A DNA stretch of 64,000 nucleotides, taken from Prevotella sp. (GTDB lineage Bacteria > Bacteroidota > Bacteroidia > Bacteroidales > Bacteroidaceae). Positions 16,357 through 25,567 of the stretch are shown piece by piece (position 1 is the stretch's first letter; every line of letters begins with the position of its first letter). A model generated the notes under the pieces. That model was not told the DNA's origin. It was given only the letters and a program-made list of their open reading frames with translations, and searched no databases. The stretch lies in contig JAILFH010000089.1 in NCBI GenBank assembly GCA_024697645.1, positions 1-64,000 on the forward strand, read 5' to 3'. A program made the position numbers and the translations under genes.

Positions 16357-18102
16357 TTAATAACCTGCGAACTGATTAGCAGCATCGTCTTCCCAACCGG
16401 CATTCTGCTTGTAGGTGCCGCCAGAAAGGTCGATCTGTGCTTTAGGAATACGATAGAAGCCCTTGGTCTTGTTGTAACGCTCAGCATAGTTGCTGAAGGA
16501 CATATTCACCTTCTGGCCTTGGTTGTACATCACCTGACCATTCTGCTTGGCGAGTGCGTCGGCAGCAATGCCCCAACGGCGGAGGTCATCCCAGCGGCTG
16601 CCCTCGAAGGCCAATTCCCAGCGACGCTCGTTGCGGAGAGCCTCGTCGGAATAACTGACTGCAGGCAGACCCACACGGGCACGTACGCGGTTCAGGGTCG
16701 TAGCATCCTGTGCCAACTCAGAGTACATCAACAGTACGTCGGCAAAACGGAAGATAGTCAGAGGAGTACAGTTAGAAGCCTGATAGTTACCATTGCCGTC
16801 AGAACCCATTGCATCGATTGACCAAGAGTAGTTGGTGCCGCCAGAAGAACGTACAGACGTGATCTTCTTCTGGTGATACATCGTCAACTCAACGGCATCG
16901 GAGAATGTTCCAGGATCGAGCGCAGTCTTGCTCATGTCGAGGATAGAGGCATCGCGACGAGGATCGTCGGGCTCAATTCTCTTCCAGTCGTTCACGAGGT
17001 TTGTGGCTACAGTGCCGCAACCCCAACCCGTGCTGAACGGATAGACGGAAGTGGGTGTTCCAACGTGGTAGCGATCGTCATCCTGATTGTTGCCATCGCA
17101 ACGAATACCGAAGAACAGACCGTACTGGTTGGTGAGGTGGAGTTGATTAGACCATGCAGACTGATACTGGAAGTTGATGGCAAGGAGAACCTCCTTGTTT
17201 CCTTCCTGATAGCAGGTGCCCGCGTCGAGCATATCAGTCACGTAGTCGTAGTCCTTGGCGGTGTACTGATTGGAGTAAGCCCAAAGTGAACGATAGTCTG
17301 AAAGCAGATCGTGACCGGAGTTGTCGATACAGTCTTTCAGCGCAGCAGTCACATAGGCCTTGTCGATAGCACTTCCGTCGGTCTTAGGCCATGAAGGCTC
17401 GCCATAGAAACCGGTATAGAAGAGGAACGCGCGACCCAGGAATGCCTCAGCAGCCCAGCGGGTTACCTTGCCGAAAGGAAGCTTCTGCCATCCGTCGTAT
17501 TTGTAGGAAGGCATGATGGAGGTTGCCTCGTAGAGGTCGTCGGCAATATACTTGAAAATCTCCTTACCCTCAACCTGTGCCGGAGCGACCTGAGCTTCGG
17601 CTACGGTCTCGGGAGCCTTCTCAATGAACGGAACATTGTTGAATGCAAGTACGAGATAATAATAACTGTACGCACGCATGAACAGGAGTTCACCCTTGGT
17701 CTGATTGCGGGTTTCCTCATCGGCGATGTTGTCGATTACGCCCAGGGCCGCATTGGCGCGGGCAATGGTCTCATAGGCATAGGTCCAGAGATCCTGCATC
17801 TGGTTGGTCTGAGCATACATGAGTTTGTCGAGAGCCTGCCACCAGGGGTCACCAAGACCGGCGCCGCCAAACATGTCGTCGGACATAATATTTGCTACAG
17901 AAAAGTACTGTTCGAGGTTGTTGCCCTGGAACGGACCGTAGAAACATGACTTGTAAACGGCTGCAACCATCTTGTCGACATCCTCGTTGGTCGTTGGGAA
18001 GTTCGTGCTGTTCTTGCCGGTGTAGTCTTGTGAATCGAGAAAGTCGTCGCAAGAAGTAAAGGCAAGAATCACCGCAGCAGCCAATATAAATAATTTTTTC
18101 AT
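16357..18102 (-). CDS. SusD/RagB-like outer-membrane lipoprotein
   Basis: LAFTSCDDFLDS lipobox; ERRWELAFEGSRWDDLRRW; adjacent susC. Confidence 0.93.
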   Translation of the reverse strand: MKKLFILAAAVILAFTSCDDFLDSQDYTGKNSTNFPTTNEDVDKMVAAVYKSCFYGPFQGNNLEQYFSVANIMSDDMFGGAGLGDPWWQALDKLMYAQTNQMQDLWTYAYETIARANAALGVIDNIADEETRNQTKGELLFMRAYSYYYLVLAFNNVPFIEKAPETVAEAQVAPAQVEGKEIFKYIADDLYEATSIMPSYKYDGWQKLPFGKVTRWAAEAFLGRAFLFYTGFYGEPSWPKTDGSAIDKAYVTAALKDCIDNSGHDLLSDYRSLWAYSNQYTAKDYDYVTDMLDAGTCYQEGNKEVLLAINFQYQSAWSNQLHLTNQYGLFFGIRCDGNNQDDDRYHVGTPTSVYPFSTGWGCGTVATNLVNDWKRIEPDDPRRDASILDMSKTALDPGTFSDAVELTMYHQKKITSVRSSGGTNYSWSIDAMGSDGNGNYQASNCTPLTIFRFADVLLMYSELAQDATTLNRVRARVGLPAVSYSDEALRNERRWELAFEGSRWDDLRRWGIAADALAKQNGQVMYNQGQKVNMSFSNYAERYNKTKGFYRIPKAQIDLSGGTYKQNAGWEDDAANQFAGY

Positions 18103-18130
18103 ATATTCTGAATTTTGCTAGTATGTGATA

Positions 18131-21100
18131 TTAGAACTTAATGTTTACACCAACCAAGTAGGTGCGAGGAGCAGGATACACGCCAGTGTCGATGCCTGCT
18201 GCCCAAGAACTACCCGAACCACCATCAGAACCTACTTCAGGATCCATGCCTGTGTAGCTTGTGAAAGTGTAGAGGTTGTTGACTGCAACATAGAGACGGA
18301 GTTGCTGTAACGGGCAAGACTTCCAGATGTTCTTGAAGTCGTAACCGAAAGTCACGTTAGCAATGCGGAAGTAGTCACCATCCTCGAGCATAGCCGACGA
18401 CATGTTCTTCCAGTTCGGAGTGTCGAAGCCGTCGAAGATTGGGAGTTTGTTGCTTGTGCCTTCACCCTTCCACGAACCATAGACAATCTTCTTGGTAAGG
18501 TTCTGCTCAAGGAAGTCCTGATTGGCCCAAGTGCGGAGAATCTCATGTCCGAAGGCACCGTTGCCGGTAATCGAGAAGTCGAAGCCCTTGTAGGCAACAT
18601 TTGCGTTGACACCGAGGGTCACATCGGGATGAGGATCGCCGATGAAGGTGCGGTCGTTGTCGTCGATGGCACCATCGCCATTGCTGTCGACAAAGATCAG
18701 GTCGCCGGGACGCAACTTGTCGTTGCCACCGTGTACCTTGTCCTGATACTTCTGTGAGAACTCAGCAATATCCTTACCGTTCTGGAACACGCCAGCAGTC
18801 TTGTATCCATAGAAGAAGCCGATGGGCTGTCCAACCTGAGCGCGATAGATCTCACCCTCGAGCTGATGCCACACTGCACCGGGACCGTGGATGATGCCCT
18901 CAGCATTGGCAAGCTTGGTGACTTCGTTCTTGTTGTAGGCCATATTGGCAGACAGACCGTAGCGGAGACCGTTCGAAAGTTGGTCGTTCCAGGTGAGAGC
19001 AAGTTCGATACCGGTGTTCTTCACGTCACCACCATTAATATAAGGTGCACCAATACCATAGACACCGAGGATCGGGGCGCGTACGAGCCAGTCCTTCGTC
19101 GACTTCTTATACCAGTCGAAGGCGAGGCCGAGTCGGCTGTTGAGGAAGCGGGCATCGATACCGAGGTCGATCTGCTCAGAGGTCTCCCAGGTAAGGTCGG
19201 GGTTACCGAGCACATTGAACGAACCACCAGTTGTTGCCTCCTCGTGGTTGCCTACTCCGAAGAAGTAACTATTGGCAGTGCTGAAGCCTACCTGAGTCAG
19301 ATACTGGAAGTTAGGAATGTTACAGTTACCGTTCTGACCCCATGATGCGCGAAGTTTCAGGAAGTCCATCCATGACTTGGTGCCCTCCATGAACGATTCG
19401 TTAGTGACAACCCAACCTACAGATGCTGATGGGAATACACCCCAGCGATGACCCTTTGCGAAGTTTGAGGAACCATCGGCACGTACGGTTGCCTGCAACA
19501 TGTATCTCTCAGCGTAGTTGTAACTTACACGACCGAAGAATGAAGCGAGCGAGTTGTCGCCAGTAGGAGTACCGCCGACTGAAACGTCTGCCAACTTCTT
19601 GATCTGGGCGTTGCTCACGAATGCGTGATCCCAACTGTCACCGAAGAGGAGGTTGTTGCCGGAAGCATTGAGGTTCTCGCCGTAGGTTCTCTTCTCGATT
19701 GACTGACCAATCACTGCATTGATGTTGTGCTGGTCGATGTCGAAGGTGTAGGTCAGCGTGTTCTCAAGTGAGAGGTTCGACCACTGGTTGAGCGACTGTG
19801 AGGCATTGTCCTGGTCGGCTACGTTCGTACCGGAGGCATGCACTCTCGTCATAGCGCGATAGGAACTGAAGCCGAAGCGATAGCCAATCTGCGACTTGAA
19901 GATGAGGCTCTTGATGGGCTGAATCTCCAGATAGCCACTCATATTCACGCTCCAGTTGTTGCTTTCGTTCAGACCCTGACTGGTAGTTGCGGCAATGGCC
20001 AGTGGGTTTACGGCCGAACCGAGGGTCCATCCGTTAGCGGCCATCTCGGCGTTGGTGTAGTAGTTGCCGTTCTCATCATAGACGGGGAGCAGTGGGTTGG
20101 CATTCATCAGGTCGTGAACGTTGTTCCAGTACATACTGCTCTGCGAGATACCGCGACGGTTTCTGCGGTTGATGGTGAGGTTTTCACCAATGGTGATCAC
20201 GTTGTACTTCAGATCTTTCGAGCGAAGGATTGCGTGAGAAGAATTCAGGCGAACGTTGTAGCGCTCAAACTTCGACTGAGTCTCGCCACCGAGGATACCG
20301 TCCTGCTTTGTGTAGGCGAAGCCCAGGTTGAATTTCGATATATCGTTACCGCCAGCGAGGCTCAGCGAGTGGTTGGTGGTGATGGCACCCTTGTGATAGG
20401 ACTCGTCGAACCAGTCGGTTCCTTCCCAGCCATTCTGAAGTTTCTCGTAAATGTCGGCAGGAAGTTTGGCCTCCCATTCAGGTACTGCTGCGCCACCGTT
20501 GAATTCGCGGAGTTTGCGGCTATAGACATATTCCTGAGCGTTCAGCGCATCGGCTGCCTTCGCAAGATACTGCGCTCCGATGTAGCCATCGTAGTTGACC
20601 TGAATCTTACCAGCCTTACCCTGACGAGTGGTGACGAGGATAACGCCATTTGCAGCACGTGCACCGTAGATGGCTGCCGATGCTGCATCCTTCAGTACGT
20701 CGATTGACTCGATGTCGGAGGGGTTCAGGTCGTTAAGGCTACCGCCGGCAACGCCGTCGATAACGTACAGGGGGTCTGAGTTACCCGTTGTACCGATACC
20801 GCGGATGTTCACCTTGTAACCTTCACCTGCCTGACCGCTGTTCTGCAAGATGATCACACCAGGAGTCTGACCCTGCAATGCGGTGAATGCATCTGTGGTT
20901 GAGAGTTTGGCAATGTCGTCACCCTTCACCTGAACCGTAGCACCGGTGACGAGTTTTTTCTTCTGCACACCATAACCCACAACAACCACTTCGTTAAGAT
21001 TGGTGTTGTCTTCTTCAAGTGTTACGTCAATACGGGTGCTGTTGCCAACCCTGACTTCCTGTGTCTTGAAGCCTACGTAACTGATCACAAGTGTAGCGTT

Positions 21101-21349
21101 GGGTCCTACATTGAGTGAATAGTTACCGTCGAGATCGGTAACTGTGCCACGACTTGTGCCTTTTTCAACGATGCTGGCGCCAATAACTGGACCTTCGGCG
21201 TCAACAACCTTACCTGTTACTCTTTTGTCCTGTTGTACCGATTGTACGGAGTTTACAGAAGAGTCAGCCTTTGCCTGAGGCGACCAGAACAATCCTACGA
21301 TTGCAAAGGCTCCTACAAGCAGCATTGTCTTGTTAGTTGTTTTGTTCAT
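18131..21349 (-). CDS. SusC/RagA-like TonB-dependent transporter
   Basis: VTGKVVDAEGPVIGASIVEKGTSRGTVTDLDGNYSL, LNEVVVVGYGVQKKK, plug SIDVLKDAASAAIYGARAANGVILVTTRQG. Confidence 0.96.
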   Translation of the reverse strand: MNKTTNKTMLLVGAFAIVGLFWSPQAKADSSVNSVQSVQQDKRVTGKVVDAEGPVIGASIVEKGTSRGTVTDLDGNYSLNVGPNATLVISYVGFKTQEVRVGNSTRIDVTLEEDNTNLNEVVVVGYGVQKKKLVTGATVQVKGDDIAKLSTTDAFTALQGQTPGVIILQNSGQAGEGYKVNIRGIGTTGNSDPLYVIDGVAGGSLNDLNPSDIESIDVLKDAASAAIYGARAANGVILVTTRQGKAGKIQVNYDGYIGAQYLAKAADALNAQEYVYSRKLREFNGGAAVPEWEAKLPADIYEKLQNGWEGTDWFDESYHKGAITTNHSLSLAGGNDISKFNLGFAYTKQDGILGGETQSKFERYNVRLNSSHAILRSKDLKYNVITIGENLTINRRNRRGISQSSMYWNNVHDLMNANPLLPVYDENGNYYTNAEMAANGWTLGSAVNPLAIAATTSQGLNESNNWSVNMSGYLEIQPIKSLIFKSQIGYRFGFSSYRAMTRVHASGTNVADQDNASQSLNQWSNLSLENTLTYTFDIDQHNINAVIGQSIEKRTYGENLNASGNNLLFGDSWDHAFVSNAQIKKLADVSVGGTPTGDNSLASFFGRVSYNYAERYMLQATVRADGSSNFAKGHRWGVFPSASVGWVVTNESFMEGTKSWMDFLKLRASWGQNGNCNIPNFQYLTQVGFSTANSYFFGVGNHEEATTGGSFNVLGNPDLTWETSEQIDLGIDARFLNSRLGLAFDWYKKSTKDWLVRAPILGVYGIGAPYINGGDVKNTGIELALTWNDQLSNGLRYGLSANMAYNKNEVTKLANAEGIIHGPGAVWHQLEGEIYRAQVGQPIGFFYGYKTAGVFQNGKDIAEFSQKYQDKVHGGNDKLRPGDLIFVDSNGDGAIDDNDRTFIGDPHPDVTLGVNANVAYKGFDFSITGNGAFGHEILRTWANQDFLEQNLTKKIVYGSWKGEGTSNKLPIFDGFDTPNWKNMSSAMLEDGDYFRIANVTFGYDFKNIWKSCPLQQLRLYVAVNNLYTFTSYTGMDPEVGSDGGSGSSWAAGIDTGVYPAPRTYLVGVNIKF

Positions 21350-21433
21350 TCTTTTAGTTTTCTAAAATAATTGGTTTGTAATGAATACAAATAGATTCAT
21401 AAAAGTAATTAATCGCTTTTCTTGGGCCTGTCC

Positions 21434-21462
21434 GTCTGCCTGGCAGACGTTCGGCCGAACGT
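21434..21462. promoter_or_regulatory. Two adjacent perfect inverted repeats upstream of susC
   Basis: GTCTGCC-T-GGCAGAC overlapping ACGTTCGGCCGAACGT, 85-113 nt upstream of the susC ATG. Confidence 0.55.
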
Positions 21463-21759
21463 TAGGATGAATTGTCTTGGGTCATACGTTTAGTTTGTTT
21501 TAGGTTGATATGATAAATTGTTAAATGTAAATAGTCTGAACCTTAGTGAAACATTACTTTTTTGTTGGAACCTAAACGATTGTAGCGCCGTGGGTTCGCC
21601 TGCTGCAACGTCATTTGCTGCTCCCTTCCCATTGTTCTGAGCCGACGCGCAGGGCAACTATTGAAAACAGAGCAGAATCAAAAACACGAATGGTTTTAGC
21701 AGATTCCTTATGGTGGCCATATATTGAAAATATATTACAATAGTTAGTTGTTTGCGACA

Positions 21760-21767
21760 CAAATGTA
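21760..21767 (-). promoter_or_regulatory. Possible -7 box for susC (TACATTTG on minus)
   Basis: caaatgta on plus; caaa at 21791-21794 is 23 bp away, slightly long for a -33 box. Confidence 0.35.
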
Positions 21768-22095
21768 TCTAAAATTTTGTAACACTATTTCAAAAATTGT
21801 ATCAGAATCGTTTCAATATGTAACATAATATAAAAATGAATCAATTATTCGGGGGTAATGATACAAATAAGGAAGTGACGTTTTGTCTTTTTTGATGAAA
21901 ATGTTCTGTTTTTTTTGTATGTTTCATCATCCAGCGCTTCGCGCAACTCAAACAAGAGACCCTCCCCATCACCCCTCCCGTAAAGGGCGGGAAGTAGATA
22001 GTCTAAGTGGCGCACCAACAAGGTTAAGAATGTTTCGCGGCCACGACGGGCTGAAAGCCCAAGTTCAGTCGCCCTTCGGGCAGTTCTAAGAACAA

Positions 22096-22149
22096 TTACA
22101 TTTCGCCTACGGCTACACTTCGACTTTGTCTACATATCGCTGACGCTAC
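22096..22149 (-). repeat. 54-bp multi-hairpin repeat, copy 2 (inverted)
   Basis: ttacatttcgcctacggctacacttcgactttgtctacatatcgctgacgctac. Confidence 0.85.
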
Positions 22150-22433
22150 TTTTCGCTTCGCTACAATTTAGAGGAGAGAGGAGTGTGGAGAGTGGAGAGA
22201 GAATAGCGCTGCGCGCAGTTAAAAAGTTCAAAGTTCAAGGTCAACGTTAAGGTTTAGAGTAGTTATGAGCAGTTATGAGCGGCATTGTCCAAAGTAACAA
22301 GGTAACAGAGTAACAAAGTAACGTGGTTATGGGCGTGCTCGCCAGATCCAAAAGTTCTTGTTTCTTGTTCTTTTCTCCTCGTTTCTCGTTCCTCGCTCCT
22401 CGACAAATAAACGTCAAGGTCAACGTTCAAAGT

Positions 22434-22621
22434 TTCTTTGCCCACAGATTACAAAGATTTTCTCAGATTTCTTTTTATTTCGATTTAGACTGATTTTATA
22501 GATTGGCTCGCTGCAGGTGAAGGTTTTTTTATGTCACTATTCTTGGCGCATCGCGCCAAATGTTTTTAACTGTTTTCTTTTGTTTTTTCTTGTTTTCTAA
22601 AGGCCGCCAAGGGCGGAACTC
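22434..22621 (-). repeat. Dispersed ~185-bp intergenic repeat, copy C (inverted)
   Basis: tttgcccacagattacaaagattttctcagattt...attggctcgctgcaggtgaagg...atgtcactattcttggcgcatcgcgccaaatg...ggccgccaagggcggaactc. Confidence 0.85.
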
Positions 22622-22849
22622 AGCAGTTATAATTTTCCATTTTCCATTCGAATATCCCCTTCGGCTTAGGCCCTTTGCCTTTAGCGTTCTTGCGTCGGCT
22701 TGGGCTTCGCCAGTCTTGCACGACCCGAAGGCTGCACCCCAAGCCTTCACCGACGATACTCAATCGTCGTCTTGTCTTGGCCTCCCCGAAGGAGGGGAAT
22801 GCGTGGGTGCGACTTCCAACTGCAAAGAGGCGAGATATAGCCCTTCACA

Positions 22850-22875
22850 AAAAAATAGGGGAACGATTGTTCCCC
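22850..22875 (-). terminator. Rho-independent terminator after GH30
   Basis: Minus strand GGGGAACaatcGTTCCCC followed by TATTTTTTTG. Confidence 0.75.
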
Positions 22876-22901
22876 CAAATGTATAGCATGTAAGATGACG
22901 C

Positions 22902-24440
22902 TTACTTTCTTACGAAGACTTTTCTGGACGTGCCGTCAGCACTCTTCTCGATGCAAAGGCCACTGGGATGGGCCAGACGACGACCTTGCAGGTCGTAATA
23001 GGTTGCGGGACCATCGGCATCGGTCAGACGGGCATTCTGGACAGCCGTACTGCTTTGAGACAACTTGAAAACATAGGTCGCCACCGACTTTCCAGGCAGG
23101 CCAACGACGAGCCTCTGAGAAGGTTCGGCGATTTCAATTGTTTCTTTCTGGCAGAGTTCGGTCTTCTCATTACCCCACGAGAGGAGCCTTTCGCCACTTA
23201 TCACCTCGTAAGGAGTAGTCTCCATCTTGATGATGAAGTCCCTGTCATCGGTTTGGGAGTTGATGGCAATAACGATGAGCGAGTCGCCCTTGATGAAGGC
23301 CGAAGACTCGAGATCGGCATTTGTCACGAGGTCGTAGGTGCACGACGACTCCAGCAGCGTGGAACCCGTGACGTATTTCGAGAAATGAGACATCACGTAG
23401 GCACGAGGCAGCAACTGGTTCTTCTTTGCATTTTCTGTGCCATACTTCGACTCACCGGTGCTCACAAAGGACCAATGAGCGCGCATATACCAGTAGATAT
23501 AGCCCGTGCAGCCAGCCTGCAGACACTCGTTGACTTCGCGTGCGAACTCCAGTTGCTCGTCCCAGTTGGGCAGACGCTCACCGATGTTGTCGGAAACCGA
23601 ATGCTCGGTCATCCACACTTCCTTGCCATATTGCTTGGCAAGTTTAGCGGCACTCTTCAGATTGACAAGAGGCGGATGGCCATAGATGTGGCCGGCAATG
23701 ATGTCGACCTGATCACGGGCAACAGGGTCGTTGAGTAGTTTGTTTGAATAATTGGGGTCGAAGCCTAAGGGTTCGGCACTGATGAGACGCACGCCTTTGT
23801 AAGTCTCCCGATCCAGCATGTGGGCATAGTTCTTCACCAAATCGAGTTGCTCATCGGGTGTATAGAGACAACCGGAGTAACTGACCCACCAGTCGGGTTC
23901 GTTCTGAACAGACACAGCATCGACATCGACGCCTTTATCGTGCATCCACTTCAGGAATGTGTTCAGCCACGGGAAGAACTTTTCGTAGCAATCTGCACGC
24001 AACGTTCCTCTCTGATTGCCCTGATCCTCCGCGTTTCCACCCTGGGCAGTGCCATTGGTCTTATACTCTCCAGGTGGAGACCAAGGGGTGCCGAAGACAA
24101 TGCCGCCTCGCTGCTTGACAATCTTGGCCGAAGGCAAGGAACCGTTCCAGTCGTAAGGGGTATCCCAATAGTTCCATTCGGGCACTTTGACATCACCTTC
24201 AAAATTCGGAGAAATTTCCATGCGCATGATGTTGAGTCCAATGGCGGATTGGTCGCCAAAGAGCAGTCTCACGGGCTGGGTGTCGTTGGCGTATGGTTCC
24301 ATAGCCCCATAGCAACTGGCAGCGCCGAAGCCTGTAATCGACTGCAGGCGGTTGTCGGTGATGGTCATCGTGAACCTTTTGGCTGCAAAGACGCCCGAAA
24401 CGACGACCAATGCTACAAACGTAGTAATAATCTTTTTCAT
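22902..24440 (-). CDS. GH30 family glucuronoxylanase/xylanase-like enzyme with C-terminal sorting-like tail
   Basis: SITGFGAASCYGAM; VSVQNEPDW (acid/base); KEVWMTEHSVSDN (nucleophile); tail YYDLQGRRLAHPSGLCIEKS. Confidence 0.85.
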   Translation of the reverse strand: MKKIITTFVALVVVSGVFAAKRFTMTITDNRLQSITGFGAASCYGAMEPYANDTQPVRLLFGDQSAIGLNIMRMEISPNFEGDVKVPEWNYWDTPYDWNGSLPSAKIVKQRGGIVFGTPWSPPGEYKTNGTAQGGNAEDQGNQRGTLRADCYEKFFPWLNTFLKWMHDKGVDVDAVSVQNEPDWWVSYSGCLYTPDEQLDLVKNYAHMLDRETYKGVRLISAEPLGFDPNYSNKLLNDPVARDQVDIIAGHIYGHPPLVNLKSAAKLAKQYGKEVWMTEHSVSDNIGERLPNWDEQLEFAREVNECLQAGCTGYIYWYMRAHWSFVSTGESKYGTENAKKNQLLPRAYVMSHFSKYVTGSTLLESSCTYDLVTNADLESSAFIKGDSLIVIAINSQTDDRDFIIKMETTPYEVISGERLLSWGNEKTELCQKETIEIAEPSQRLVVGLPGKSVATYVFKLSQSSTAVQNARLTDADGPATYYDLQGRRLAHPSGLCIEKSADGTSRKVFVRK

Positions 24441-24459
24441 TTTTGAACTTTTATAATCT

Positions 24460-25392
24460 CTATTGAATCTTCAGATGTGTGTGACCTTCAGGCATATAGG
24501 CGGGAAGGGTGACGTGTGGCATGTTGATCTTACTGGTGAAGGGGGCAATGATGTCGGGTGCCTGATCAGCGGGAAGTATATAGTCGCCCGAAATGGTGTA
24601 ATGGTTGGTGGGGCAAGTCTTACCCTTTTTCAGGTCAGGACGATTGGTGTCGTAGGCAAGGCGGCCCACCACAACGCCAGACTTAATGAGTTTGTTGATA
24701 GGCACATTCATATTGAACTGCAGGAAAGCGGGAATATCGATGTCGCACTTAGCATGGAACATCGGGATGGATTCCTGAAACACCCAGTCGTAGAGGAATG
24801 AAGGCCGCGAACTGGTGATGTCGTATTGATATTCAATGATGCTACCCGGCTCGACATCGGGTACGGCCACATGGATGACCGTATAGTTTTCGTCGACTGG
24901 CTCCCTGACGAAGGAGTCGGTGCTGACATTCCTCCGCTCCACCTTTCCCTTTGCGTTCTTGGTGAAAACCCTCACTTTCAGATTCGACAATTCATCGAAG
25001 ACCCTATTGTCGTCGGAATTGAAATAGGTAATGTCGATGTTGGCGTGACCAGCGCCCTCGGGCTTCAGAATCTTCGTACGGAGGCGAAACTCATATTTAA
25101 CCAAGGTGTTGCTGTCGTCAATCTGGTTTTTACCAAAATCGGAAATGTTATCAGTACTGATCTCGGAACTGTTACGGTTGAAATTAGACACCTGATCAGA
25201 AATCTGATAAGTCACCTTCATGGTCTTACACAAGACGATAGCATCGGCCTTGATAGCCTCGCCCCAGCCGTTGAATTCCCATTCCAGACTCGATGGCTTG
25301 CCGAATTTCTCGTTAGGCAATTGCGCAAATGCCCTATTTCCACAGGCAAGAAATGCTGCCAACAATAATAATTTCACAAATGAAGACTTCAT
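24460..25392 (-). CDS. Stand-alone DUF3857-like domain protein
   Basis: Signal peptide; TVIHVAVPDVEPGSIIEYQYDITSSRPSFLYDWVFQESIPM. Confidence 0.65.
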   Translation of the reverse strand: MKSSFVKLLLLAAFLACGNRAFAQLPNEKFGKPSSLEWEFNGWGEAIKADAIVLCKTMKVTYQISDQVSNFNRNSSEISTDNISDFGKNQIDDSNTLVKYEFRLRTKILKPEGAGHANIDITYFNSDDNRVFDELSNLKVRVFTKNAKGKVERRNVSTDSFVREPVDENYTVIHVAVPDVEPGSIIEYQYDITSSRPSFLYDWVFQESIPMFHAKCDIDIPAFLQFNMNVPINKLIKSGVVVGRLAYDTNRPDLKKGKTCPTNHYTISGDYILPADQAPDIIAPFTSKINMPHVTLPAYMPEGHTHLKIQ

Positions 25393-25567
25393 ATATTGAG
25401 TTTGAGAGTTGTTATTTTGATGAGTCTATGAAATTTGCAAGTAGAGTAGGTTATGTCATCACATAGTGGGACTTCAATATCTCGTGCGTCACGTTCCGCT
25501 TTTGACGGAGACGCAACGCACGATGAAATGGAACGCCCTCTAAATTAGAGAGAGTGAAAAGAGTTTC

